19,313 bases of DNA from an uncultured Verrucomicrobiota bacterium. GTDB taxonomy: Bacteria > Verrucomicrobiota > Kiritimatiellia > CAIVKH01. The notes below the pieces were generated by a model that made no database searches, was not told where the DNA came from, and was given only the letters and a program-made list of their open reading frames with translations. The position numbers and the translations under genes were made by a program. Location of the stretch: the NCBI GenBank assembly GCA_937996795.1, contig CALKUH010000060.1, positions 1-19,313 on the forward strand. The letters are read 5' to 3'. Positions 1-5,782 of this stretch are shown piece by piece (position 1 is the first letter of the stretch; the number at the start of each line of letters is the position of its first letter).

Positions 1-40
1 GTTGAAAGCCGCGGTCTAAAACCGGCGTCTGGAATTGAAA

Positions 41-73
41 CGCCCCCGTCGGCCCGGCCGGCGGGGGCGTTTT
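41..73. terminator. Intrinsic terminator, partly bidirectional
   Basis: A 12-bp GC-rich stem (arms 41-52 and 58-69, one G-U pair, 5-base loop) is followed on the plus strand by TTTTGCTTTTT. The left flank is GAAA, so a short T tract also follows it on the minus strand. It lies 20 bases beyond the stop of the minus-strand uridylyltransferase and could end that gene as well as an unseen plus-strand gene to the left. Confidence 0.8.
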
Positions 74-89
74 GCTTTTTGCGGGTCCG

Positions 90-1490
90 TCAAATCTCCA
101 GCAGCCCGTCGCGGATGAGCCGGCGCTCGAGTCGGGCTTGCGCCGCGTGCGTGTTGGTGATCTGCGCGCGTCCCTGAATCACCACCTCGGGTCCGAATAG
201 AACGTCGCCCGCCACGGTGAGCGCGTCGCATTCAAGCAGCGACGGCGCGCCCGCGGGGAACCGCGCGGCGAAGTCGGGCCAGGCTTTGTAGAATTTCGGA
301 TCCAGCTTAACCGCGGGCGGGCGGCCATTCCGCTGAGCCGCCAGCGCCAGGCGCGCGTCGTCACCGAGCACATACGCATCGGACCACAAGGCCAGCAGAT
401 CGTCGGTCGTCTTCACCGGCGCAAAGCGCGAGCGCGGCACGGCGAGGGCCGCGGCGCCCGGCAGCACGCCGATCGCGGCGCCCATCGCGGTCTCCAGTTG
501 CAGCACGGGCATGGAAGCGGCGTCGCGCGGGTCCACGGTTTTCCGATTGATCATCACCGGCAGGTCGGGCGGGCCGCCGTTCGCGCGCATGGTGTCCGCG
601 AGCTGCCGCAAATCGATCCACAGGTTGTTCGTGTTGAAATAGCGGTGCCGCGCGATGTCCTGGAATTGCGCCGTTTCATCCGGCGGACACTGCGCCGATT
701 CGCGCAAGAGCAGGCCGCCGTTCCTGCGCTGAGCCAGGTGGCCGCCCTTGCGGTCGGCCTCGGTGCGCGCGGTGACTTCCATCAGGAACGGCGCCCCCGT
801 GGCGACGAGGAAGCCGAGAATGTCCGGATCCAGGCCCGCCCCGAGGTTGTCGGCATTGGAGACAAAGGCATAGCGAAGGCCGGCCGCCAGCAGGCGATCG
901 AGCATGCCCGAACCCGAGAGCGCGGCGTACAGGTCGCCGTGTCCCGGCGGGCACCATTCCTTTTCCGGGTCCGTCGGCCAGTCGACGGGCGAGAGGTCAT
1001 CCGCCCGCAGTTTGGGAATGCGGTTCTGCCGGAACGAAAAGGGAACCGCCTGTTGCGCCAGTTCGGGGTATTTCTTCAGCGCGTCCAGCGTGTCCGCCTC
1101 GGTGCTGAAACTGTTCATCAACACGAGGGGCAGGGGAATCCCGTGGGCCCGGCGCAGGTGCAGCACCTGTTGCGCGATCAAGTCCAGGAACGTCCGTCCG
1201 CCCTTTACCGGCAGCAGCGACTTCGCCTTGTCGAGCCCCATGCCGGTGCCGAGTCCGCCATTGAGTTTCACCACCACCGCCTCGCGCAGCGCCGCGAGGC
1301 CGCGCGCCCGATGCACGGCCGCCTCCGCAAGCGTGGGCAGCGCCGCAACGGGGGCCAGCTCCGCCTCGGAAATCAACCCCGTCTCCCCCGCGCGCACCCG
1401 CGCAACGCTGCGGCGGAACGCGGCCTTCAGGGCCGGCGTCGCCGAGTCCCGATCCAGTTTCTCCAAGCATTGATCAAGAGCGTCATGCAT
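90..1490 (-). CDS. UTP--sugar-1-phosphate uridylyltransferase (eukaryote-type UDPGP family)
   Basis: This cytoplasmic enzyme is predicted to join UTP and a sugar-1-phosphate, most likely glucose-1-phosphate, to give the UDP-sugar and pyrophosphate, feeding glycogen, glycolipid or envelope polysaccharide synthesis. The protein has 466 residues, slightly shorter than eukaryotic UGP2. Family blocks visible in order are VVKLNGGLGTGMG (Lys75 region, nucleotide-binding loop), NSFSTEADT, PPGHGDLY, FVSNADNLGA, RYFNTNNLWI, LETAMGAA and PVKTTDDLL, and the C-terminus has the left-handed beta-helix style VAGDVLFGPEVVIQG. It is unrelated to the bacterial GalU fold family. The frame stays open to 1601, but the extra 37 residues look unlike the family. 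The ATG at 1490 directly follows a promoter-like motif, so I chose that start. The exact sugar (glucose, or N-acetylated) cannot be decided by eye. Confidence 0.9.
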   Translation of the reverse strand: MHDALDQCLEKLDRDSATPALKAAFRRSVARVRAGETGLISEAELAPVAALPTLAEAAVHRARGLAALREAVVVKLNGGLGTGMGLDKAKSLLPVKGGRTFLDLIAQQVLHLRRAHGIPLPLVLMNSFSTEADTLDALKKYPELAQQAVPFSFRQNRIPKLRADDLSPVDWPTDPEKEWCPPGHGDLYAALSGSGMLDRLLAAGLRYAFVSNADNLGAGLDPDILGFLVATGAPFLMEVTARTEADRKGGHLAQRRNGGLLLRESAQCPPDETAQFQDIARHRYFNTNNLWIDLRQLADTMRANGGPPDLPVMINRKTVDPRDAASMPVLQLETAMGAAIGVLPGAAALAVPRSRFAPVKTTDDLLALWSDAYVLGDDARLALAAQRNGRPPAVKLDPKFYKAWPDFAARFPAGAPSLLECDALTVAGDVLFGPEVVIQGRAQITNTHAAQARLERRLIRDGLLEI

Positions 1491-1496
1491 ATCGGG

Positions 1497-1526
1497 ACCA
1501 TAGCGGCGCCCCACTCGTCGTGTCAG
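1497..1526 (-). promoter_or_regulatory. Probable leaderless promoter of the uridylyltransferase
   Basis: On the minus strand CTGACA (1526-1521) is separated by 18 bases from TATGGT (1502-1497), and six bases later comes the ATG at 1490. No Shine-Dalgarno sequence is present. A -10 box six bases before the ATG would place the transcription start on the A of the start codon. Most of this promoter lies in the 43-bp repeat that recurs at 5004-5046. Confidence 0.5.
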
Positions 1527-1540
1527 GAAAGAAATCAATC
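1498..1540 (+). repeat. Copy A of a 43-bp two-block direct repeat
   Basis: CCATAGCGGCGC (1498-1509), ten variable bases, then a 21-base block beginning GTGTCAGG and ending AATC (1520-1540). The same arrangement with the same spacing and orientation occurs at 5004-5046. The first block is 12/12 identical and the last 19/21, but only 2 of the 10 middle bases match. Read on the minus strand the two blocks cover the -35 and -10 regions of the uridylyltransferase promoter. Confidence 0.75.
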
Positions 1541-1855
1541 CACACTGATTGCGGTTGCATTCGCAAAATCGATGCGACCTCTTTTCTAAATAATATCGCA
1601 TGCGGGAAAATTGTTCTTGCGGATGAAAATCTGAAACGAGTAGTTAAGGCAACAGTGCGGCGCAGCCACGGGAAGGGAGCGTTGGTCGTGAATGGAAGAC
1701 ATGCCGGACTTTTCGTCCTTGTGGCGGCTTTCGCATCCTTCTCGGATGCTCAACCCGCGTCCGCCCGCTGACCAATGCCAGTGCCTATGCCTTGGATGCA
1801 TTGCGCCAGCAAGTGGCGAACTGCTAGGGTAAGAATTTTGAGTGGAGTTCAACTA
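1541..1855. other. Gene-poor stretch left of the transposon remnant
   Basis: I find no recognisable gene here. Base composition is mixed, with an AT-rich part (about 1575-1650) and a GC-rich part after 1655. A perfect 6-bp hairpin, GCATCC/GGATGC, lies at 1733-1749. Short open frames exist on both strands, for example plus strand from the ATG at 1692, which would give a Cys/Pro-rich peptide of about 46 residues. None has a ribosome site or family resemblance. It may be decayed sequence or an interspersed repeat. Confidence 0.4.
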
Positions 1856-1915
1856 CAGCGTATGCGCCGGGATGAGACACTCGCGCGAAACACGAGCGTG
1901 ATTGATTGTATATAA
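1856..1915 (+). pseudogene. 3' remnant of a RAYT transposase gene
   Basis: The last 19 codons read QRMRRDETL, then diverge and end in Cys-Ile-stop. The intact transposase at 3930-4964 ends with the same QRMRRDETL and then Cys-Met-stop. The terminal repeat continues past the stop in both. Nothing upstream of 1856 resembles the transposase, so only the right end of a second element survives. It was either truncated or rearranged with the neighbouring island DNA. Confidence 0.8.
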
Positions 1916-1931
1916 ATACAGACCTGACCCC
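1903..1931 (+). repeat. Terminal repeat of the remnant RAYT element (right end)
   Basis: The core ATTGTATATAAATACAGACC, then TGACCCC, matches the right terminal repeat at 4952-4980 at about 24 of 29 positions. It also matches the reverse complement of the left repeat at 3869-3897 at about 25 of 29. It contains the stop codon of the remnant transposase frame, as in the intact copy. Confidence 0.8.
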
Positions 1932-1965
1932 AATCCCGCCCGACCCCAATCCCGCCCCAATCCCG
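1926..1965 (+). repeat. Short tandem array at the outer edge of the remnant element
   Basis: Two copies of GACCCCAATCCCG (1926-1938, 1942-1954) are followed by a shorter CCCCAATCCCG (1955-1965). The GACCCC in each unit is the outermost part of the element's terminal repeat and the rest is flanking sequence. A comparable array sits outside the left end of the intact element at 3830-3876. Confidence 0.75.
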
Positions 1966-1973
1966 GAACCGTC

Positions 1974-2483
1974 ATGTTTATCGATTCCCTCGGGCTGCGC
2001 GCGGCCTCTGGACCCGTAGTGTTTGTTCCAACCCCTTCCGGGTTGTCCATGCAAAATCTCGGCCGGGTTCGTTCCAGTTGGGAGCCATCGGGAAATGATC
2101 CCGGACCTGCAAGAGATTATTGGGCAGCCGTGGAGGGGAGCATGGCGCAAATTCTGGAGGGCCAGAAGGTCTCTCAAGACACCGGAAACCCGTTTCTCGG
2201 CTTGGGAGTCGCGCTCGGTGTGCATCCTATCGCCGCCGTGGAACATCAGCAGAACATCTTCGCAGTTTCGACAGGCGTACAAGTCCAAGACGTCCGACAG
2301 CAGCTAATTGCTCGATACGCAGGTCAAGTCGAGTCTGTACTTTCTGAGGCGCCATCAGCCAGCCGGATTGCCATTAATCCGCAGACACACTCCGTGATGA
2401 CTGTCGATAACCGGCCCGGCATCTACTCGACGACTACTTTCGTTATCGATGTTCGACCTTTGAATCCAAAGCCTGGATCGTAG
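1974..2483 (+). CDS. Orphan RHS-like C-terminal tip (possible toxin domain without its core)
   Basis: The 169-residue frame from the ATG at 1974 opens with MFIDSLGLR. This resembles the [YF]xDxxGL motif that closes the RHS core just before the variable, often toxic, C-terminal tip. No RHS/YD-repeat core lies upstream. The frame instead runs back through a GACCCC tandem array into the terminal repeat of a transposon remnant, where a TTG at 1902 could act as an alternative start. The body has no motif I recognise; the sequence from GNPFLGLGVALGVHPIAAVE onward may be the tip proper. No ribosome site is evident, so it may be silent unless recombined onto a core. GC content is lower than in the chromosomal neighbours. 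A membrane-protein gene follows 11 bases after the stop. Assignment as an RHS tip rests mainly on one short motif plus the context. Confidence 0.45.
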   Translation: MFIDSLGLRAASGPVVFVPTPSGLSMQNLGRVRSSWEPSGNDPGPARDYWAAVEGSMAQILEGQKVSQDTGNPFLGLGVALGVHPIAAVEHQQNIFAVSTGVQVQDVRQQLIARYAGQVESVLSEAPSASRIAINPQTHSVMTVDNRPGIYSTTTFVIDVRPLNPKPGS

Positions 2484-2494
2484 AGTGTGCTAGC

Positions 2495-2974
2495 ATGAGC
2501 AAAATTAATGGTATGCGCAAAGCGATACTTCGATCGGCGTGGTTTGTTCGTGCTCTTGCCGCTGTGTTTTTTTGTCTTTCGCTTTTTGCTGCGAAGCCCG
2601 CGACGACGATTGCAAAGGAAGGGTACCTTGCGTCGGTTACGGGAACACTTGTCGAGGTGAAGCGAAAACCGATTGGGATATCTGGCGGCTATCGCGCTCC
2701 AATCTGGAAGCGATACAGGACGACATTACAACTAGTCTACATAGTTGATGGAGTCAGCTACGAGTTAATCTCTGACAAAGTCCATCATGACCACACGCCT
2801 ATTCCTGGCGAAAAAATGCTGGTGTATTACCCTTATGAGAAACCGCATCGCGCGTATCTCCATCCGGGTACCGTAGATCCTTCATCCACTATATGGATCG
2901 TCGTGTGTATTTGGATCGTGTATGAACTCGTGCGCATGGGGATGTGCCGCAGGATGCGGGCGGCAACCCCTTGA
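2495..2974 (+). CDS. DUF3592-like membrane protein, possible immunity partner
   Basis: This 159-residue protein has an N-terminal hydrophobic segment (about residues 14-33) and a second near the C-terminus (about 132-150, TIWIVVCIWIVYELV). The soluble part between them has the pattern of DUF3592 (PF12158): a strand reading LQLVYIVDGVSYEL, then PIPGEKMLVYYPYEKPHRAYL. Proteins of this type often sit beside polymorphic toxin tips, and membrane immunity proteins are common there. Here it follows the RHS-like tip on the same strand after 11 bases, so a toxin-immunity pairing is a reasonable inference but is not shown by the sequence. A weak AGAGTG precedes the ATG. GC content is near 50%, well below the flanking genes, which suggests acquisition from elsewhere. 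Confidence 0.6.
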   Translation: MSKINGMRKAILRSAWFVRALAAVFFCLSLFAAKPATTIAKEGYLASVTGTLVEVKRKPIGISGGYRAPIWKRYRTTLQLVYIVDGVSYELISDKVHHDHTPIPGEKMLVYYPYEKPHRAYLHPGTVDPSSTIWIVVCIWIVYELVRMGMCRRMRAATP

Positions 2975-3034
2975 CCCTGGCCACGCCGCATCATGAGCGC
3001 CGGGGTCCTTTATCCTTGACGGAGTGCTTACCTC

Positions 3035-3052
3035 GGGCCGCTGTCGCGGCCC
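3035..3052. other. Perfect 7-bp stem-loop between the DUF3592-like gene and the terminase fragment
   Basis: GGGCCGC (3035-3041) and GCGGCCC (3046-3052) enclose TGTC. No T tract follows on either strand, so it is not a standard terminator. It could be a weak or decayed 3' end structure for the gene ending at 2974. The rest of 2975-3113 shows nothing I can assign. Confidence 0.35.
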
Positions 3053-3113
3053 TCGGGACGACTCGCGCCCTGGCGTAGAGTATAAACTTTGCGTACCACT
3101 GCCTGCGCATCCG

Positions 3114-3842
3114 TCAGAACAGATTTCGCGAGGAATGAGCAAGGTGGCGGATGGGAGCGTGTGGTAAAATATCCCGCATCGACGCGGTTGGCCTGAATAA
3201 AAGGCGGGCGGAATTCGCCAGCGCAAGCGCAACCACACAGTCATCGTGAAACCCGCTCGGTGCCGAATAGGTGATCGTACCGCTGGGATTGATGGCGTAC
3301 TCGTACCGCTTCATTTCGTCGGTCAGGACCTCCCAAGCCTTCATCCATGACACCTGCCGCTGCTCCACCGCCACCACAAGCCGCTGGATGAGCTGGATCT
3401 TGGTCTGGCTGGTCAGCTTCACCGCTTCGATCCGCGGCCAGACGCGGGCGAGGTCGTCGTAGATCGGGTCGCCGATGCCCGTGGCGTCCATGACTAGGAG
3501 ACCCCGCCATTTCCGGCAGAAGGCCAGAATCCGGTCCTTCTGGATGGGCCAGTCGAGCCGGTTGAACCGCTCCATGTCCACGCAGGCGCCGGTGGTGCGG
3601 TCCATCGCGACCAAGACCGTGAAGTCCGTGTGCTTGGCGATGTCGCAGCCGATGGCGATGTCCCCTTTGGGCACGGGGATCTGGTCCAACAGGCAGGCGT
3701 CCACGTTGCGGAAGACCCCCGCTGAGTCTTCGAGGAACTCCGCCTCATACTCCTGGCGGAATACGTCACTCGGCAACGTGCGCCGGGCCTCTTCGTACTC
3801 AGCCTCCGGGAAGTAGGGATTCTCCTTGCCACCGACATGGGG
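3114..3842 (-). pseudogene. Phage terminase large subunit, C-terminal (nuclease-domain) fragment
   Basis: The open frame encodes about 242 residues resembling the C-terminal half of phage terminase large subunits (Terminase_6C type), which cleave DNA during head packaging. Visible blocks are ENPYFPEAEYEEARRTL, FRQEYEAEFLED, IGCDIAKHTDFTVLVAMD (first acidic metal-binding strand), VMDATGIGDPIYDDL and SGFHDDCVVALALAN (last acidic motif). The entire N-terminal ATPase half, with Walker A and B, is missing. The frame meets a stop at 3843-3845 inside the tandem array that abuts the RAYT element, and no terminase sequence resumes beyond the element. The nearest start codon is a TTG at 3776, and the coding resemblance extends upstream of it, so this is not a complete gene. 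No other phage genes are visible; it is a prophage relic. Confidence 0.85.
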
Positions 3843-3876
3843 TCAGCACCGACATGGGGCACCGACATGGGGTCAG
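3830..3876 (+). repeat. Tandem array at the left edge of the RAYT element
   Basis: Three units occur: CACCGACATGGGGTCAG (3830-3846), a shortened CACCGACATGGGG (3847-3859) and again CACCGACATGGGGTCAG (3860-3876). The GGGGTCAG half of each unit equals the outer end of the element's left terminal repeat, and the CACCGACAT half is flanking DNA. The array breaks the terminase reading frame. Confidence 0.85.
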
Positions 3877-3897
3877 GTCTGTATCTTTATACAATTG
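3869..3897 (+). repeat. Left terminal inverted repeat of the RAYT element
   Basis: GGGGTCAGGTCTGTAT, then CTTTATACAATTG. Its reverse complement matches the right repeat at 24 of 29 positions. The outer GGGGTCAG is shared with the adjoining tandem array. Such ends are presumed recognition sites for the transposase. Confidence 0.8.
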
Positions 3898-3929
3898 ACT
3901 CGGCGGCGTGACGGCGTATGAATGGGGCC

Positions 3930-4964
3930 ATGGCCCGACCGCTGCGCATCAATGTTCCGGACGGCTGGTACCATGTGACGGCACGCGGGACCGATCGACG
4001 GGTCATCTTCCCGGACGAGTCCTGCCACCGCCATTTCCTCGAACTTCTGGAAGAGATGACCGTGCGGCATCGCGTGAATCTGCATGCCTATGTGCTGATG
4101 CCGAACCATTATCATCTGGTGCTCTCCACCCCGGACGCGAACCTGAGCGCCGCCATGCAGTGGCTAAAGACCTCGTACAGCATGTGGTTCAACCGGAGGC
4201 GGGGTCGGGTCGGCCCGCTGTTCCAGGGGCGGTTCAAGGCGGAACTCTTTGAGGGGCGGACGCAGGCGTGGCCTATCACGCGGTATGTGCACCTGAACCC
4301 GGTGCGGGTGAAGGCGCTGGAACTGAATAAGACCGCGCGCCGACGCGAGGGCGCTGGTGCGGTGGCCGCGCCGGCTGAACTGGTGAAGCGGCGCAAGGCG
4401 GAACTGCGGTCCTATCCGTGGAGTTCGTATGCGTATTACGCGGGATATCGCGCGGCACCGGAGTGGTTGAGCGTGAACGAGGTGTTGGGGGGTGAGCGCA
4501 ACAAAGAGGATGGGGGACAGACTCGCGCTTATCGGGAATATGTGGAGGGCTTGTTGGGGGCGTCGGGATGGGATAGCCCGATGAAGGAGGCGGAGGGCGG
4601 CGTGTTGTTGGGGAGCGCGGGATGGGTGCAGCGGATGAAGAAACGGCTCAAAGGCGACGGGCGGGAGCAACCGGCCTATCGCGCGCTTCGGCCTCGACCG
4701 AATTGGGAGGGCGTTCGGCGGGCGATCGAGCGGGTGCGGGGAGAGGCATGGCTGGACTTTGCGGATCGGCATGGCGACTGGGGACGCGACATGGCGCTGC
4801 ATGTGTTGAGGATGCAGGGCGGCCTGACGCTGCGTGAGGCGGCGCAGTGCGTGGGGATAGCGCATTATCAAACAGCGGCACAGGCGTTGCGCCGTTTCGC
4901 ACAGCGGATGCGCCGGGATGAGACCCTCCGCACGAAACTCGAGGCCCTGACCAATTGTATGTAA
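3930..4964 (+). CDS. REP-associated tyrosine transposase (Y1_Tnp/HUH) with DnaA-like C-terminal domain
   Basis: This enzyme is predicted to cut and rejoin single-stranded DNA at the element ends through a 5'-phosphotyrosine. The N-terminal domain begins with the family opening MARPLRI. It then shows GWYHVTARGTDRRVIF, the metal-binding HUH-type pair in PNHYHLVL (His60, His62), the basic GRVGPLFQGRFKAEL segment, and the likely catalytic tyrosine in RYVHLNPVR (Tyr119). The C-terminal part (about residues 265-335) has GLTLREAAQCVGIAHYQTA followed by QALRRFAQRM, the pattern of the DnaA C-terminal DNA-binding domain found in many RAYTs. The 344 residues are a full length for this long subclass. An in-frame ATG at 3918 adds four residues and cannot be excluded. 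No clear ribosome site is seen. The frame is intact and the catalytic residues are present, so it may be active. Confidence 0.92.
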   Translation: MARPLRINVPDGWYHVTARGTDRRVIFPDESCHRHFLELLEEMTVRHRVNLHAYVLMPNHYHLVLSTPDANLSAAMQWLKTSYSMWFNRRRGRVGPLFQGRFKAELFEGRTQAWPITRYVHLNPVRVKALELNKTARRREGAGAVAAPAELVKRRKAELRSYPWSSYAYYAGYRAAPEWLSVNEVLGGERNKEDGGQTRAYREYVEGLLGASGWDSPMKEAEGGVLLGSAGWVQRMKKRLKGDGREQPAYRALRPRPNWEGVRRAIERVRGEAWLDFADRHGDWGRDMALHVLRMQGGLTLREAAQCVGIAHYQTAAQALRRFAQRMRRDETLRTKLEALTNCM

Positions 4965-4980
4965 ATACAGACCCGAACCC
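4952..4980 (+). repeat. Right terminal inverted repeat of the RAYT element
   Basis: CAATTGTATGTAAATACAG, then ACCCGAACCC. It overlaps the last codons and TAA of the transposase and pairs with 3869-3897. Unlike the left edge and the remnant copy, no tandem array flanks it. Confidence 0.8.
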
Positions 4981-5003
4981 GCGCGGCGTCATGCTTGTTT
5001 GGG

Positions 5004-5046
5004 CCATAGCGGCGCGGGCGTGAACGTGTCAGGGAAGAAATAAATC
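5004..5046 (+). repeat. Copy B of the 43-bp two-block direct repeat
   Basis: CCATAGCGGCGC (5004-5015), ten unlike bases, then a 21-base block at 5026-5046 that differs from copy A at two positions. Same strand and spacing as 1498-1540. On the minus strand it keeps CTGACA, an 18-base gap and TATGGC, pointing toward the RAYT element with no obvious gene to serve. Copies A and B flank the whole accessory island. Confidence 0.75.
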
Positions 5047-5047
5047 A

Positions 5048-5083
5048 TTAAGGAACACGTTAGCAGCGCGATATACTCGTACC
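5048..5083 (+). promoter_or_regulatory. Probable leaderless promoter of the 217-residue protein gene
   Basis: TATACT (5072-5077) lies six bases before the ATG at 5084, with a weak -35 candidate TTAAGG (5048-5053, 18-base spacer). No Shine-Dalgarno sequence is present in between. A transcript would begin at or next to the start codon. Confidence 0.45.
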
Positions 5084-5737
5084 ATGAAGTCACGCGAGCA
5101 GATTGCCGGGGAGTTGGCGCGGTTGGAGGCGGCGAACTATTACAGCGAGGATTTCGAGTGGCTGTCGGCGGTGCGCGCATATCGCGATGGGTTGTCGCAC
5201 GAGGAGCTGGCGGAGTTGCGGTCCGTGGTGTTGCAGCGCCTCCTGGCGGAGGGCTCGATGACGGATATCCTCCTGTGCTCGCTCGTCGAGGCGCCGAGCG
5301 CGGCGCCGGTGCTCGCGGCGAAGTTGGATCGCGAGTCGGTGCCGTCGCAACTGACCCGCGCGTTGATCACCGCGCTGCAGGGATATCGCGGGGACGACGT
5401 GTTCCGCGCGGTGGCGCGATTTGTCGATTCGGACCAGGAGAACGAAGCACTCCGCGCGCTCGCGCGCATCGATTTCGCGCGTGCGCTGCCGTTCATCGCG
5501 CGTGCGCTTCAAAAAAAACACCAGCGCGATCTCGTCCTGCACATCCTGCATGACCGCGCCAAACAGGTGGGTGTGGCGTCGCTGTTGATGGAGTTGCGCG
5601 CGTTTTCGGCCGGATGGAATGATCCTGGATTGCCGGCGTTAATCCGACTCGCACTCGCGGGCAAGGCGGAGCCGTACAATCCCTTTACGCCGGACGCGTT
5701 GAAGCAACTGATGGACGGGCTGGCGGGTTCGCGTTGA
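5084..5737 (+). CDS. Alpha-helical protein of unknown function, possibly HEAT-like
   Basis: I do not recognise a family. The 217-residue protein has no signal peptide or membrane segment and should be cytoplasmic. It is rich in Ala, Leu and Arg. Repeated amphipathic helix pairs, for example around PSQLTRALITALQGYRGDDV, ENEALRALARIDFARAL and RDLVLHILHDRAKQVGV, give an overall look of HEAT/ARM-type helical repeats at roughly 30-35 residue spacing. Such proteins usually act as protein-binding scaffolds. The start is the only ATG at the N-terminus and follows a TATACT box by six bases. The next gene begins 45 bases after the stop and has its own promoter-like motif, so the two may be separate units. 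Codon use matches the chromosomal background, so it is probably a native gene. Confidence 0.75.
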   Translation: MKSREQIAGELARLEAANYYSEDFEWLSAVRAYRDGLSHEELAELRSVVLQRLLAEGSMTDILLCSLVEAPSAAPVLAAKLDRESVPSQLTRALITALQGYRGDDVFRAVARFVDSDQENEALRALARIDFARALPFIARALQKKHQRDLVLHILHDRAKQVGVASLLMELRAFSAGWNDPGLPALIRLALAGKAEPYNPFTPDALKQLMDGLAGSR

Positions 5738-5770
5738 GATTCTTTGCTTTCGCGCCCGACACCAGGGCGG

Positions 5771-5782
5771 TAGGATGCGGGT
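5771..5782 (+). promoter_or_regulatory. -10 box six bases before the GTG start of the sensor gene
   Basis: TAGGAT (5771-5776) is followed by six bases and the GTG at 5783. TTGCTT at 5744-5749 is the best upstream hexamer, but its 21-base spacing is long. No ribosome site precedes the GTG, which fits leaderless expression. Confidence 0.35.

Larger units (their letters stand above)
3869..4980 (+). mobile_element. RAYT (REP-associated tyrosine transposase) element, about 1.1 kb
   Basis: A single transposase gene is bounded by 29-bp terminal inverted repeats (3869-3897 and 4952-4980) that match at 24 of 29 positions. The right repeat includes the transposase stop codon. No target-site duplication is evident, as expected for Y1/HUH single-strand transposition. 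The element separates a truncated terminase from chromosomal DNA. A second right end of a related element lies at 1856-1931. Confidence 0.8.

Noticed and set aside
2..19. Possible last codons of an upstream plus-strand gene (ending in TAA at 17-19)
   Set aside because: It fits the terminator that follows, but six codons are too little to support a gene call.
498..1589. Long plus-strand open frame (363 codons) opposite the uridylyltransferase
   Set aside because: Arg/Gln/His-rich translation with no family pattern. It is the antisense shadow of a well-supported gene in GC-rich DNA.
1733..1749. Hairpin and neighbouring sequence considered as an integron attC site
   Set aside because: It lacks the conserved R'/R'' core-site sequences and there is no integrase or cassette organisation.
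1520..1771. 83-codon plus-strand open frame in the gene-poor stretch
   Set aside because: No ribosome site or recognisable family. It begins inside the promoter repeat and has no conserved features.
3035..3052. Stem-loop considered as a terminator for the DUF3592-like gene
   Set aside because: No T tract follows on either strand, so it is listed only as a structure.
3830..3876. Tandem units considered as a mini CRISPR array
   Set aside because: Units adjoin directly without spacers, one is shortened, and half of each unit equals the transposon end.
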